From the NCBI GenBank assembly GCA_016213245.1, contig JACRBC010000085.1, positions 1 through 52,456 of the forward strand: DNA of 52,456 nucleotides, given 5' to 3'. Source of the DNA: Candidatus Solibacter usitatus. GTDB taxonomy: Bacteria > Acidobacteriota > Terriglobia > Bryobacterales > Bryobacteraceae. Both the position numbers and the translations under genes were made by a program. The notes beneath the pieces are model-generated. The model ran no database searches. It saw nothing but the letters and a program-made list of their open reading frames with translations, and was not told where the DNA came from. Of this stretch, positions 41,779 through 50,175 are shown one piece after another. Each line of letters starts with the position of its first letter. The first letter of the stretch is position 1.

Positions 41779-42645
41779 ATGCCCATGCTACCCGCCCGAG
41801 TGATTTCGATGCCCAGCCGCGAGTTGGAGCCGGCGGTGACCGTGCCAACGGCGCCGCCCGCCTGGTTGAAGCTGGATGGGACGGCTCGACGGCAGGCCGA
41901 TACGGAGGTAGAGGCGCCCGCCTTGCTTGGCAAGGCGGGGGAGGCGTGGGAGGCAGGCGACCGGGAGCAGGCGGCCGCGCTGTGCGCGGAAGCGGTGAGG
42001 GCGGATCCGGCGGCGTGGGAGCCACGCTACAACGAAGCTCTGCTTCTGGAGGATCGTGGGCAAGTCGAAGAGTCGATCACCGGACTCAAGTACGCCTGCG
42101 CGCTCGCTCCGGATGAGGCGGCTCCGGCACTGCGGCTGGCCTACCTGCTGGAAGGCACGGGGCGGGACGCGGAGGCGGGGTTCTGGTACGGGCGGGCGCT
42201 GGCCCTGGATGGGTCGCAAACGGCAGGCTGGCTGAGGCTGGGGCTGTTGGAGATGAGGAAGAGCCGCTGGCAGGCGGCGTTGCCGTGCCTGAAGAAGGCC
42301 GCTGAGCGCGAACCCGCAGCCGGCTACCCCCTGGGGCTGTGCCACGCCATGATAGGGCAACTGGAGGAGGCCGTGGATGCATTGCGGCGGGCGCCACAAG
42401 ACGACCCACAGGTTCTGACGGCGCTGGCGGCGCTGGCGCTGGAGGGCGGCGACCTGGAAGCGGCCGAGCAATTCGAACGCGTGCTGCGTGCCGTGGGCGA
42501 TGTTCCGGCCGAGCTCTCCTATAGGCTGGCGCTGGTGTGGCAGGATCGTGGCGAAGAGGAAGCGGCACGCACCCATTACAGGCGCGCGGTGCAGGGCGAG
42601 CCGGCGCTGGCGAGCGGGTACTTCGCGCTACAATCGCATTCTTGA
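41779..42645 (+). CDS. tetratricopeptide repeat protein, second zinc-finger partner
   Basis: 288 residues, start directly abutting the zinc-finger stop, so the two are translated together. After a P-rich head (about 1-45), six to seven TPR-like units: AWEAGDREQAAALCAEAVRA, YNEALLLEDRGQVEESITGL, LRLAYLLEGTGRDAEAGFWY, LRLGLLEMRKSRWQAALPCL and YRLALVWQDRGEEEAARTHY. It ends PALASGYFALQ, like the tail of the larger TPR protein. No signal peptide. The stop overlaps the next gene's TTG start (TTGA). Confidence 0.85.
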   Translation: MPMLPARVISMPSRELEPAVTVPTAPPAWLKLDGTARRQADTEVEAPALLGKAGEAWEAGDREQAAALCAEAVRADPAAWEPRYNEALLLEDRGQVEESITGLKYACALAPDEAAPALRLAYLLEGTGRDAEAGFWYGRALALDGSQTAGWLRLGLLEMRKSRWQAALPCLKKAAEREPAAGYPLGLCHAMIGQLEEAVDALRRAPQDDPQVLTALAALALEGGDLEAAEQFERVLRAVGDVPAELSYRLALVWQDRGEEEAARTHYRRAVQGEPALASGYFALQSHS

Positions 42646-43448
42646 AGCACCGGAAGCCTGAATGCCGGCCTGGCCGGGCAGCCGCCGCGCCTCAGAATCG
42701 GATTCTGAAGACGCTGGACCGGGTACTGTCCAAGGCTGGGATCTGCTCCCGAACAGAGGCCCGGGAGTGGATCGTACGCGGCCGGATGAAGGTGAACGGC
42801 AAGACAGTGCGGGATCCGGAGCACTGGGTGGACCTGGACCGGGACCAGGTGGTGCTGGACGGACGGCCGCTGCAGGCCGAGAAGAAGATCCACATCCTGC
42901 TGTACAAGCCGAAAGGGCACCTGACGACGTTCAAGGATCCGGACGGGCGGGCGACGGTGTACGACCTGATGCAGAGGCTGGACCAGTGGGTGTTTCCGGT
43001 GGGCAGACTGGATCAGGACACGTCGGGTCTGCTGATCATGACCAATGACACCGATTTTGCCGAGCACGTGACCAATCCGGAGCACCACGTGCCGAAGACG
43101 TACCTGGTGAAGTGCTCGACACTGCTGACGGACGAGCAGTTGGAGCGGTTGCGGAACGGGGTGGAGCTGAGAGACGGCCCCACGCGGCCGGCACAGGTGA
43201 AACGGGTGAGGGACTCGTCGAACAAGACGTTTTTCGAGATCACGATTACGGAGGGGCGGAACCGGCAGGTGCGGCGGATGGTGGAGGCATTGGAGAGCAA
43301 AGTGCTGAAGCTGGTGCGGGTGGCGATTGGGCCGATCCGGATCAACAGCCTGAACATCGGGCACTGGCGGGTGCTGACGGGCGAAGAAGTGAGGTTGCTG
43401 CGCAAGTGCGGAGGGCGCAGAGGCGCAGGCATGCTACGCCCGGCGTGA
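42642..43448 (+). CDS. RsuA/RluB family pseudouridine synthase
   Basis: 268 residues from a TTG at 42642, chosen because TACAAT (42629-42634) sits 7 nt before it and the longer frame overlaps the TPR gene in a meaningless phase. S4 RNA-binding domain at the N-terminus (LDRVLSKAGICSRTEAREWI), then the catalytic domain with the aspartate in PVGRLDQDTSGLL, and EGRNRQVRRMVEAL near the end. It converts a specific uridine of rRNA (16S or 23S) to pseudouridine; which site cannot be decided. Its end overlaps the opposing O-antigen ligase gene by 15 nt. Confidence 0.92.
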   Translation: MKHRKPECRPGRAAAAPQNRILKTLDRVLSKAGICSRTEAREWIVRGRMKVNGKTVRDPEHWVDLDRDQVVLDGRPLQAEKKIHILLYKPKGHLTTFKDPDGRATVYDLMQRLDQWVFPVGRLDQDTSGLLIMTNDTDFAEHVTNPEHHVPKTYLVKCSTLLTDEQLERLRNGVELRDGPTRPAQVKRVRDSSNKTFFEITITEGRNRQVRRMVEALESKVLKLVRVAIGPIRINSLNIGHWRVLTGEEVRLLRKCGGRRGAGMLRPA

Positions 43449-44630
43449 GAGGCCGGCGGCGGGGGCGGCGCCGAGCGAGGCGAGGGTCATGGCGAGGATC
43501 TCGCTGTCGCCGAGGTTGTACTCAAACAGGCCGGTGACGAGGATGCCGATGAGCACGGCGACGCCGGCGTGGAGGGCCCAGGCGCCATCGCCAGCGCCGG
43601 CGCGCAGGGCGGCGAGCCAGTCGCGAAGGTTCATCAGGAGGAACCAGACCAGGGCGAGCATGGCGGGCAGGCCGCGTTCGGCGGCGAAATGGACGTAGAT
43701 GTTGTGGAGGTGGCCGTAGTAGCCTTCGGGCAACGCTTTGGGCAGATCCGGCGGGACGTATTGGGAGAAGTGGGGGCCGACGCGTTCGGGGCCGAGTCCG
43801 AGGAGCGGGTGAGCCTTGATCATCTCGATGCCGGTGCGGAGCGTGTAGACGCGATGGAGGTTGGAATCGGTCTGGCCGTGGGGCCGGACGAGAGAGACGA
43901 GGCGCTGGCGGAGCCCGGCGGGTCCGGCGGCGAAGGCGAGCAAGGCGGCGGCAGGGAGCAGGGCGACGGTCCAGCGCTTCCACGACCAGAGGAGGTAGAT
44001 GCCTCCGGCGGCGGCGGCGATCCAGACGCCGCGAGTAAAGGCGAGGACGAGGGCGAGGGCGATGACGGGGAGGCAGGCGATGAGGGCCCAGCGAAGGCGG
44101 CGTTGCGGCTTGCCCCAGAGCAGCAGGGCGGCGCCGAAGAGGAGGACGATCATCATCTGGCCGCTGAAGGTCATCCAGTGGCTCATGAAGCCCGTGATGC
44201 GATCGCCGACGTAGGCGAGGTAGAAGTCCTTTCCGGCCTGGGCGGCGCTGGTCCACTTGGCGGCGAACTGCCAGAGGCCGCGGAGCGCGGAGAGTGTCCC
44301 TCCGGCGAGCCAGGCGGCGGCGAGCCAGCGGACGTCGCGGAGGGAACGGAACATGGCGAGGACGACGAAGAGCATGGCCCAGACGTAGAGCTTGCGGATC
44401 TGGGGGAGGCCGGCCCGGGGCGAATCGCTGAAGGCGAGGGAGAGGATGGTCCAGCCGGCGAAGATGGCGAGGGCGGGCCAGTGGGCGGGGAGGCGCCAGC
44501 GAAGGCGTCCGGCGAGCATGGCGGCCAGCGCGAGGCCGAGGAGCGTCTGAGAGGCGGCGATGGAGACGGCGCTGGCGGCGGCGGCGCCGAATGCGCACCA
44601 GAAGGCGGCGGGTTCCCAGCGCGTTGTCAT
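43434..44630 (-). CDS. O-antigen ligase/WaaL-Wzy family membrane protein
   Basis: 398 residues from the ATG at 44630 (a TTG at 44654 is possible). About ten to eleven hydrophobic helices and a large periplasmic loop (about 250-310: RVYTLRTGIEMIKAHPLLGLG, then GPERVGPHFSQY and GYYGHLHNIYVHFAAERG), which carries the conserved Arg and His of the Wzy_C family. It would join or polymerise surface polysaccharide at the outer face of the inner membrane. The plus strand of this minus-strand gene is strongly G-rich, which shows the strand skew independently of gene direction. Confidence 0.85.
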   Translation of the reverse strand: MTTRWEPAAFWCAFGAAAASAVSIAASQTLLGLALAAMLAGRLRWRLPAHWPALAIFAGWTILSLAFSDSPRAGLPQIRKLYVWAMLFVVLAMFRSLRDVRWLAAAWLAGGTLSALRGLWQFAAKWTSAAQAGKDFYLAYVGDRITGFMSHWMTFSGQMMIVLLFGAALLLWGKPQRRLRWALIACLPVIALALVLAFTRGVWIAAAAGGIYLLWSWKRWTVALLPAAALLAFAAGPAGLRQRLVSLVRPHGQTDSNLHRVYTLRTGIEMIKAHPLLGLGPERVGPHFSQYVPPDLPKALPEGYYGHLHNIYVHFAAERGLPAMLALVWFLLMNLRDWLAALRAGAGDGAWALHAGVAVLIGILVTGLFEYNLGDSEILAMTLASLGAAPAAGLSRRA

Positions 44631-44676
44631 CGGAGAGTCACACCAGTATGACAAAATGCGGGTAAGGAGAGATCAA

Positions 44677-45156
44677 TTGGAGATCTACCTGCTGCGCCAC
44701 GGGATTGCCGAGGAAGGCCGCGCCGGGATGAGAGATCCAGAGCGGGCGCTGACCGAAGAGGGCAAGCGGCGGCTGCGCGCCACGCTGAAGCGGGCGAGCG
44801 AGGCCGATGCGACTCCCTCGCTGATCCTGACGAGCCCGTACGTGCGGGCCAGGCAGACGGCTGAAATCGCGCTCAAGTGCCTGGCGGCGGGCGCGGTGGT
44901 GCTGGAGACGGGCGCGCTGACGCCGGGATCGGATCCGGAGACCGCGTGGGATGAGATCCGTCTGCACCGGGACCATGCGCAGGTCCTGTGCTCGTCGCAC
45001 GAGCCGCTGTGCGGGCTGCTGGCGGCGTTTCTGCTGGGCGCGCCACAGGCGAGGATGGACTTCAAGAAAGGGGCGATGGCGCGCATCGACGTGGACAGCG
45101 CCGGGCCTCACCCGCGGGGGGTGTTGAAGTGGATGCTTGCGCCGAAGCTGGCGTAA
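44677..45156 (+). CDS. SixA-type phosphohistidine phosphatase
   Basis: 159 residues from a TTG at 44677, selected because AAGGAG lies 7 nt before it and the protein then starts like SixA (EIYLLRHGIAEEGR); an ATG at 44656 would add seven residues. RHG motif, the second Arg in LILTSPYVRARQTAEI and the second His in VLCSSHEPLCG are all present. SixA removes phosphate from histidine residues of phosphorelay proteins. A TATGAC box at 44647-44652 could be its -10. Convergent with the CCA transferase gene. Confidence 0.88.
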   Translation: MEIYLLRHGIAEEGRAGMRDPERALTEEGKRRLRATLKRASEADATPSLILTSPYVRARQTAEIALKCLAAGAVVLETGALTPGSDPETAWDEIRLHRDHAQVLCSSHEPLCGLLAAFLLGAPQARMDFKKGAMARIDVDSAGPHPRGVLKWMLAPKLA

Positions 45157-45162
45157 GACGAC

Positions 45163-46476
45163 TCAGCCGAAGGTGCGGTTGAGCCACTCGAGGGCCTGAT
45201 CGCGGGAAGTGACGCGGCCCTCCAACTGCTCCTCTTCGAGAGCGTCCAGAATCCGGGAGAAGCGCGGGCCGGGCGGGTAGCCAAGTTGGAGGAGGTCGCG
45301 GCCGCGGAGAAGCGGAGCGGGACGGAGCTGGCCGCCGGGGATGGAGGCGCGGCGTTGGGACACGGCGTGCCAGTTGTCGAGGGGGCGCTGGGAGGCGAGC
45401 AGGTCGATGCGGTGGAGCTCCAGCAACTCGTCGAAGATGCCCTGGCGGGCGAAACGCTTGAAGGCGCCGTCGGTCATCTTCGGGGCGTCCTTGAACTTCA
45501 TGTGCTGGGCGACCATGGAGCAGACAGCGTCGATGGCGGCGGACGGGAAGCGCAGGCGCGCGAGGATCTCGCGGGCGATTCCGGCGCCGAGGCGGTCGTG
45601 CCCGCTGAAGCGGATGCGGTCTTCAAAGGACTGGGTGCCGGGCTTGCCGACATCGTGGAGGAGGCAGGCGAGGGCGAGTTCCAGGGAGGGGCATTCGAGG
45701 CGCTCGAGCAGGCCGAGGGTATGGATCCAGACGTCGCCCTCGGGATGGAATTCGGGCGGCTGGCGGACGCCCTTCATGCGCGCGGCTTCGGGCAGGATGA
45801 CCTGGAGGAGGCCCGACTGGTCGAGGAGCTCGAAGCCGCGGCGGGCCTGGCCTTCGGTGAGGATGCGCGAGATCTCGTCGCGGACGCGTTCGGGTGAGAT
45901 GAGCGCCGCGCGGGGGGCGCAGCGCTGGATGGCGGCCATGGTGCCGGGCTCGATGGCGAAGCCGAGGCGGGCGGCGAAGCGGACGGCGCGGAGCATGCGG
46001 AGGTGGTCCTCGGCGAAGCGGTCCATGGGATCGCCGACGGCGCGGATGAGGCGGGCGTCGAGGTCGGCCCGGCCACCGGTGTGGTCGATGATCTCTCCGG
46101 TGAAGGGATCTTCGAGCAGGGTATTGATGGTGAAATCGCGGCGGGCGACGTCAAGGCGCACGTCGGTTTCGAAGCAGACGCGATCCGGACGGCGCCCGTC
46201 GAGGTAGCTGTCCTCGGTGCGGAAGGTGGCCACCTGCACCTCGACGCCCTCAAGATGGACGAGCATGACTCCGAAGTGGACGCCGACCTCGAGGGCAGCG
46301 GGGAAGAGAGCGGCGATGTCAGCGGGCCGGGCGCTGGTGGTGAGGTCGAGATCGTGCAGGTCGCGGCCGAGCAGGCGGTCGCGGACGCAGCCGCCGACGA
46401 GGTAAACCTCGAAACCGGCCTGGGAGAGCGTGGCGGCGATGCGGCGGGCGACGGCAGCCTGAGGAGGATGGGACAC
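45163..46476 (-). CDS. CCA tRNA nucleotidyltransferase / poly(A) polymerase family with HD domain
   Basis: 437 residues from a GTG at 46476, where the family start (SHPPQAAVARRIAATLSQAG) begins. Class II nucleotidyltransferase head: VYLVGGCVRDRLLGRDLHDLD with the metal-binding DxD, then RRDFTINTLL, the RNA-binding helices and a C-terminal HD hydrolase domain (CLLHDVGKPGT). It adds or repairs the CCA end of tRNAs; bacterial relatives can be split into CC- and A-adding types, which I cannot tell apart. A -10-like TACGAT (46490-46485, minus) lies 8 nt upstream and overlaps the -10 TAGAAT of the divergent permease gene. Confidence 0.92.
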   Translation of the reverse strand: MSHPPQAAVARRIAATLSQAGFEVYLVGGCVRDRLLGRDLHDLDLTTSARPADIAALFPAALEVGVHFGVMLVHLEGVEVQVATFRTEDSYLDGRRPDRVCFETDVRLDVARRDFTINTLLEDPFTGEIIDHTGGRADLDARLIRAVGDPMDRFAEDHLRMLRAVRFAARLGFAIEPGTMAAIQRCAPRAALISPERVRDEISRILTEGQARRGFELLDQSGLLQVILPEAARMKGVRQPPEFHPEGDVWIHTLGLLERLECPSLELALACLLHDVGKPGTQSFEDRIRFSGHDRLGAGIAREILARLRFPSAAIDAVCSMVAQHMKFKDAPKMTDGAFKRFARQGIFDELLELHRIDLLASQRPLDNWHAVSQRRASIPGGQLRPAPLLRGRDLLQLGYPPGPRFSRILDALEEEQLEGRVTSRDQALEWLNRTFG

Positions 46477-46519
46477 TCGGTTTAATCGTAGAATACTGAT
46501 CTGGGTCCGTCCCGCGCAC

Positions 46520-48745
46520 ATGGAAGAATCGACAAGCAGACCATCGAGCACGACGAAGGTGGTGGTGGCCACCACGGTAGCTCTCTCCTTCATCTCTTTC
46601 TGGAGGGGCGCATCGATCGTGCTGAGCGACCTGGCGTCGACGATGTTTTACGTCGGAGGCATCGCGGAGCAGGCGATCGGGAAGTCGGCGCCGTGGTTCG
46701 TCGTTTCGGTGCTGCTGTTTGGGTTCGCGATCCGCTCCATCTACCTGGAGAGCTGCGGCATGTTCGTGCGCGGCGGGGTGTACGTGGTGGTGCGGGACTC
46801 GATGGGTCCACGGATGGCGAAACTGTCGGTGTCGGCGCTGGTGGTGGACTACGTGCTGACCGGGCCGATCTCCTCGGTGTCGGCGGGGCAGTACCTGGGG
46901 CGGCTGTTGAACGAGATGTCGGAGTTCATGCATTCGCCGTTCCGCCTCAACCCGAACTACTTCGCGGCGTTTTTCGGGGTAGCGGTGACCATCTACTTCT
47001 GGCGGCAGAACGTGAAGGGGATCCACGAGTCGTCGTCGAAGGCGCTGCGGATCATGCAGATCACCACGGTGATGGTGGTGGTGCTGTTGTTGTGGTGCGG
47101 GCTGACGGTGATCGTGAACAGGCGGTTTCAGTTGCCGCCGCTGCCGACGGTGGGGGCGATGGAGTTCGACTCGACGTCGCTGGGGTGGCTGGAGGGGACT
47201 TTCTGGCCGACCTTCTGGCCGGCGGTGCTGCTGATCGGCTTCGGCCACACTCTGCTGGCGATGAGCGGGTTTGAGACGCTGGCGCAGGTGTATCGCGAGA
47301 TCGCCTACCCGAAGATGAAGAACCTGAAGATCACGGCCAACATCGTGTGCATTTATGCGCTGCTGGCGACGGGCATGGTGTCGTTCTTCGCGGTGATGAT
47401 CATCCCGGACGAGACGAGGAAGAACTACTACGACAATCTGATCGGCGGGCTGTCGATGAACCTTGTGGGGCCCGACGTGCTGAAGCTGGCCTTCCACGTC
47501 TTCGTGGTGATTGTGGGCGCGTTGATACTCTCGGGCGCCGTGAACACCTCCATCATCGGCGCGAACGGCATCTTGAACAGGGTGGCGGAAGACGGCGTGC
47601 TGACGCCCTGGTTCCGCAAGCCGCACCACAAGTTTGGGACGACGTCGCGGCTGGTGTCGCTGATTACGGCGGCGCAGTTGATCACCATCGTGTTTTCGCT
47701 GGGAGACGTGTACCTGCTGGGCGAAGCGTACGCGTTCGGCGTGGTGTGGAGCTTTGCGCTGAAGGGCACCGGGGTGCTGGCGCTGCGCTTCCAGCGTCAC
47801 GACCAGGAGTACAAGTACCCGCTGAACCTCAAGTTCGGCAAGATGGAGATCCCGGTGGGGCTGGCGGTGACGACGTTCATGCTGCTGCTGGTGGCGATCG
47901 CCAACCTGTTCACCAAGAAGGTGGCGACGATCTACGGCGTGAGCCTGACGATCGTGCTGTTCCTGGTGTTCACGATCTCCGAGTGGCTGAACGCGAGGGC
48001 GCGGAAATACGAGAAGAAGGGCCACGTACTGGAGGAGTTCAACCTGGAGCACCAGGCGCAGGTGGATGCCGGAAACGTCCACGCGCGGCCCGGCTGCGTG
48101 CTGGTGGCGGCGAGGGATTTCCAGCACATGGACCACCTGAAGCGGGTGCTGGAGAAGACGAACCTGAGGCGCCACGACATTGTGGTCATGACGGTGAGGC
48201 CGGTGTCGACCGGCGCCGGCGAGTACGACCTGGCGGAGGAGCAGATGTTCTCCGTGTACGAGCAGGAGTTGTTCTCGAAGGTAGTGGAACTGGCGGAGAA
48301 GGAAGGAAAGCCGGTGGAGTTGCTGGTGGTGCCGGCGACCGACCCGTTTGTGGCGATGGTCTTAACGGCGCAGAACCTGAAGGCGTCACGGCTGGTGACG
48401 GGCGTTTCGCGCAGCATGGCCAGCGAGGAACTGGCGAGGCGGATCGGGCTGGCGTGGGAGAATCTGCCCGAGCCGAGGCAGCCGTTTTCACTGGAGATTA
48501 TCGCGGCGGACCGGCCGTCGGCCTATGTGAACCTGGGTCCGCATCCGCCGCGGCTGTGGCCGGAGGACGTGGACCGGCTGCACGAGATCTGGCTGCGGCT
48601 GACAGCGCGGGAGGGGTTCGGCTCCAATCTCCATCACCGGGACGTGGTGGGCGCGGCGCTCAGACGGCTGGAGAAGGAGATCGAGGCGGGGGAACGGCGG
48701 GACGAGGTACTGGAGGAGTTGCGCCGGGAGACGAGGAAAGGCTGA
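46520..48745 (+). CDS. APC superfamily amino acid permease with long cytoplasmic C-terminal domain
   Basis: 741 residues. About 12 helices occupy residues 10-500 (ALSFISFWRGASIVLSDLA, LLIGFGHTLLAMSGFETLAQV, ILSGAVNTSIIGANGILNRV). The last 240 residues are soluble, with a universal-stress-protein-like pattern (PGCVLVAARDFQHMDHLKRVL, HDIVVMTVRPVS, PVELLVVPATDPF), as in some bacterial APC permeases with regulatory tails. It is likely to import an amino acid or related compound and to be regulated through the tail. Divergent from the CCA transferase gene, with overlapping -10 boxes at 46485-46494. Confidence 0.87.
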   Translation: MEESTSRPSSTTKVVVATTVALSFISFWRGASIVLSDLASTMFYVGGIAEQAIGKSAPWFVVSVLLFGFAIRSIYLESCGMFVRGGVYVVVRDSMGPRMAKLSVSALVVDYVLTGPISSVSAGQYLGRLLNEMSEFMHSPFRLNPNYFAAFFGVAVTIYFWRQNVKGIHESSSKALRIMQITTVMVVVLLLWCGLTVIVNRRFQLPPLPTVGAMEFDSTSLGWLEGTFWPTFWPAVLLIGFGHTLLAMSGFETLAQVYREIAYPKMKNLKITANIVCIYALLATGMVSFFAVMIIPDETRKNYYDNLIGGLSMNLVGPDVLKLAFHVFVVIVGALILSGAVNTSIIGANGILNRVAEDGVLTPWFRKPHHKFGTTSRLVSLITAAQLITIVFSLGDVYLLGEAYAFGVVWSFALKGTGVLALRFQRHDQEYKYPLNLKFGKMEIPVGLAVTTFMLLLVAIANLFTKKVATIYGVSLTIVLFLVFTISEWLNARARKYEKKGHVLEEFNLEHQAQVDAGNVHARPGCVLVAARDFQHMDHLKRVLEKTNLRRHDIVVMTVRPVSTGAGEYDLAEEQMFSVYEQELFSKVVELAEKEGKPVELLVVPATDPFVAMVLTAQNLKASRLVTGVSRSMASEELARRIGLAWENLPEPRQPFSLEIIAADRPSAYVNLGPHPPRLWPEDVDRLHEIWLRLTAREGFGSNLHHRDVVGAALRRLEKEIEAGERRDEVLEELRRETRKG

Positions 48746-48752
48746 GCCGGGG

Positions 48753-49037
48753 CTACTTCTTGCGGCCTTTGACCTTGGAGGCGGGGTCAGGGGCGGGCTC
48801 GGGCGCAGGAGCGGCGGCGGGGATGGACTCCAAAACGGCGTTGAATAGGGCGGCTTTCCTGAGGTCTTTCTTCGAGGGAGGGATGTCGCCCCTGCGGAAG
48901 GGGCCTTCGTTGTAGCAGGTGCGGCAGCGGACCTTGGCTGGCTGGTCCTGGACGATGGCGAGGATGACGTGATTGGTCAGCCGCTTGCACTTGATGCAGT
49001 AGTCGTCGATGTCATCGCCGAGGCGCAACACGGCCAT
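48753..49037 (-). CDS. small zinc-ribbon protein
   Basis: 94 residues, a clear ribosome binding site (AGAGGAGGAG) before the ATG and a TATACT at 49079-49074. Four cysteines C14, C17, C38 and C41 (CX2C-X20-CX2C) form a zinc ribbon around DDYCIKCKRLTNHVILA. The C-terminal half is basic and A/P-rich (PAAAPAPEPAPDPASKVKGRKK split by context), probably disordered and suited to nucleic acid or ribosome binding. I do not recognise the family. Convergent with the permease gene, 7 nt apart. Confidence 0.75.
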   Translation of the reverse strand: MAVLRLGDDIDDYCIKCKRLTNHVILAIVQDQPAKVRCRTCYNEGPFRRGDIPPSKKDLRKAALFNAVLESIPAAAPAPEPAPDPASKVKGRKK

Positions 49038-49131
49038 GAATTCTCCTCCTCTTTTTCCACATCCTGAGCCCGCAGTATATCGTGAAACGCGGCCGGTCTG
49101 GAGGGGGAAGACGCTCGGACTATGATGAGGT

Positions 49132-50127
49132 ATGCGAGGGAAGTGGATCCTGTTGTGCGGAGTGGTGCTGTTTGCCGCCGCCGGAGCGGGGGCGATCGTC
49201 TGGTACCAGCGCCAGGCTCAGCCGCCGGTGCAGGGCGCCCCGGCGCCGGCGGAGTTACCCAAAGGGTCCGAGGTGCACCTGACGGGCAAGATCCGGGCGG
49301 CCAACGTGGTGCGGATTGCGGCGCCGCTCGAGGGGGTGGCCGAGGAGTTTCCGGTGAAGCCGGGGGACGAGGTGTACGAGGGGCAAATCCTGGGGCGGAT
49401 CACGAACGACACGCTGTTGAGCGATGAGAGGGAGACGGCGATCGAACTGGAACGTGCGCAGGCGCGCGTCTCGGCGCTGGAGTCGGAGCTGATCGCGGCG
49501 CGGCTGGAGGAGTCGCGGCTGGCCGCCGATGGATCGCGGGTGCGCATGGAGTTGCAGCGCGCGGAGAGGACCTACCGGCGGCAGGCGCTGCTGCACAGCG
49601 AGGGGGCGACCGCGCGGAACGCCTTTCTGACGGCGGAGCAGGAATACACGGCGGCCAGGCAGGAGTCCGAGACGGTACTTGGACAGGCGGCGGCGGCGGC
49701 CGAGCGCATCCAGAAGACGGCGCGGGAGATTGAGGCGGCCAGGAAGGCGCTCGCCGAGAAGGAACAGGAGCACGAGAACGCCAAGGACGCGCTGGCGGCG
49801 GCCAACATTCTGGCGCCGGTCGACGGGTTGATCCTGACCATCAAAAAGGCGGCGGGGGACCAGGTGGACCGCACGATGGAGGATCTGATCGAGATCGCCA
49901 CGGATTTGTCGCAACTGGAGTTCGTCATCGAGACGGCCGATCCGCGGATGCTGAAACGGTTCGCCGCGGGGCAGGCGGCGCTGATCCAGATCGCCGAGAT
50001 CCCCGGCGACGGGATCCCGGCGACGGTGAAGACGGTGAACGAGTCGCAGGTGGTGCTGGAGTTTTCATCGCCGTCGCCGATGCTGCGGCCGGGGATGACG
50101 GCCGTGGCCAAGCTGAAGCTGAACTAG
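49132..50127 (+). CDS. HlyD/RND-type periplasmic adaptor protein
   Basis: 331 residues. One N-terminal membrane helix (WILLCGVVLFAAAGAGAIVW), then lipoyl halves (VVRIAAPLEGVAEEFPVKPG and ANILAPVDGLILTIKKAAG) around a long coiled-coil hairpin (about 100-225, E/A/R-rich), and a beta-barrel. It would connect an inner-membrane exporter with the outer membrane, but no pump gene is beside it, so the partner is encoded elsewhere. TATGAT (49121-49126) stands 5 nt before the ATG, so the transcript may be leaderless. Unrelated in detail to the adaptor at 2237. Confidence 0.87.
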   Translation: MRGKWILLCGVVLFAAAGAGAIVWYQRQAQPPVQGAPAPAELPKGSEVHLTGKIRAANVVRIAAPLEGVAEEFPVKPGDEVYEGQILGRITNDTLLSDERETAIELERAQARVSALESELIAARLEESRLAADGSRVRMELQRAERTYRRQALLHSEGATARNAFLTAEQEYTAARQESETVLGQAAAAAERIQKTAREIEAARKALAEKEQEHENAKDALAAANILAPVDGLILTIKKAAGDQVDRTMEDLIEIATDLSQLEFVIETADPRMLKRFAAGQAALIQIAEIPGDGIPATVKTVNESQVVLEFSSPSPMLRPGMTAVAKLKLN

Positions 50128-50175
50128 CGGGCGGAGCGATAGGATAGAGGTTTGGCAATTTGGGAGAGCAGTGTC

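Noticed and set aside
46319..48175. Minus-strand 618-residue frame over the permease
   Set aside because: H/R/Q-rich nonsense opposite a gene with 12 plausible membrane helices.
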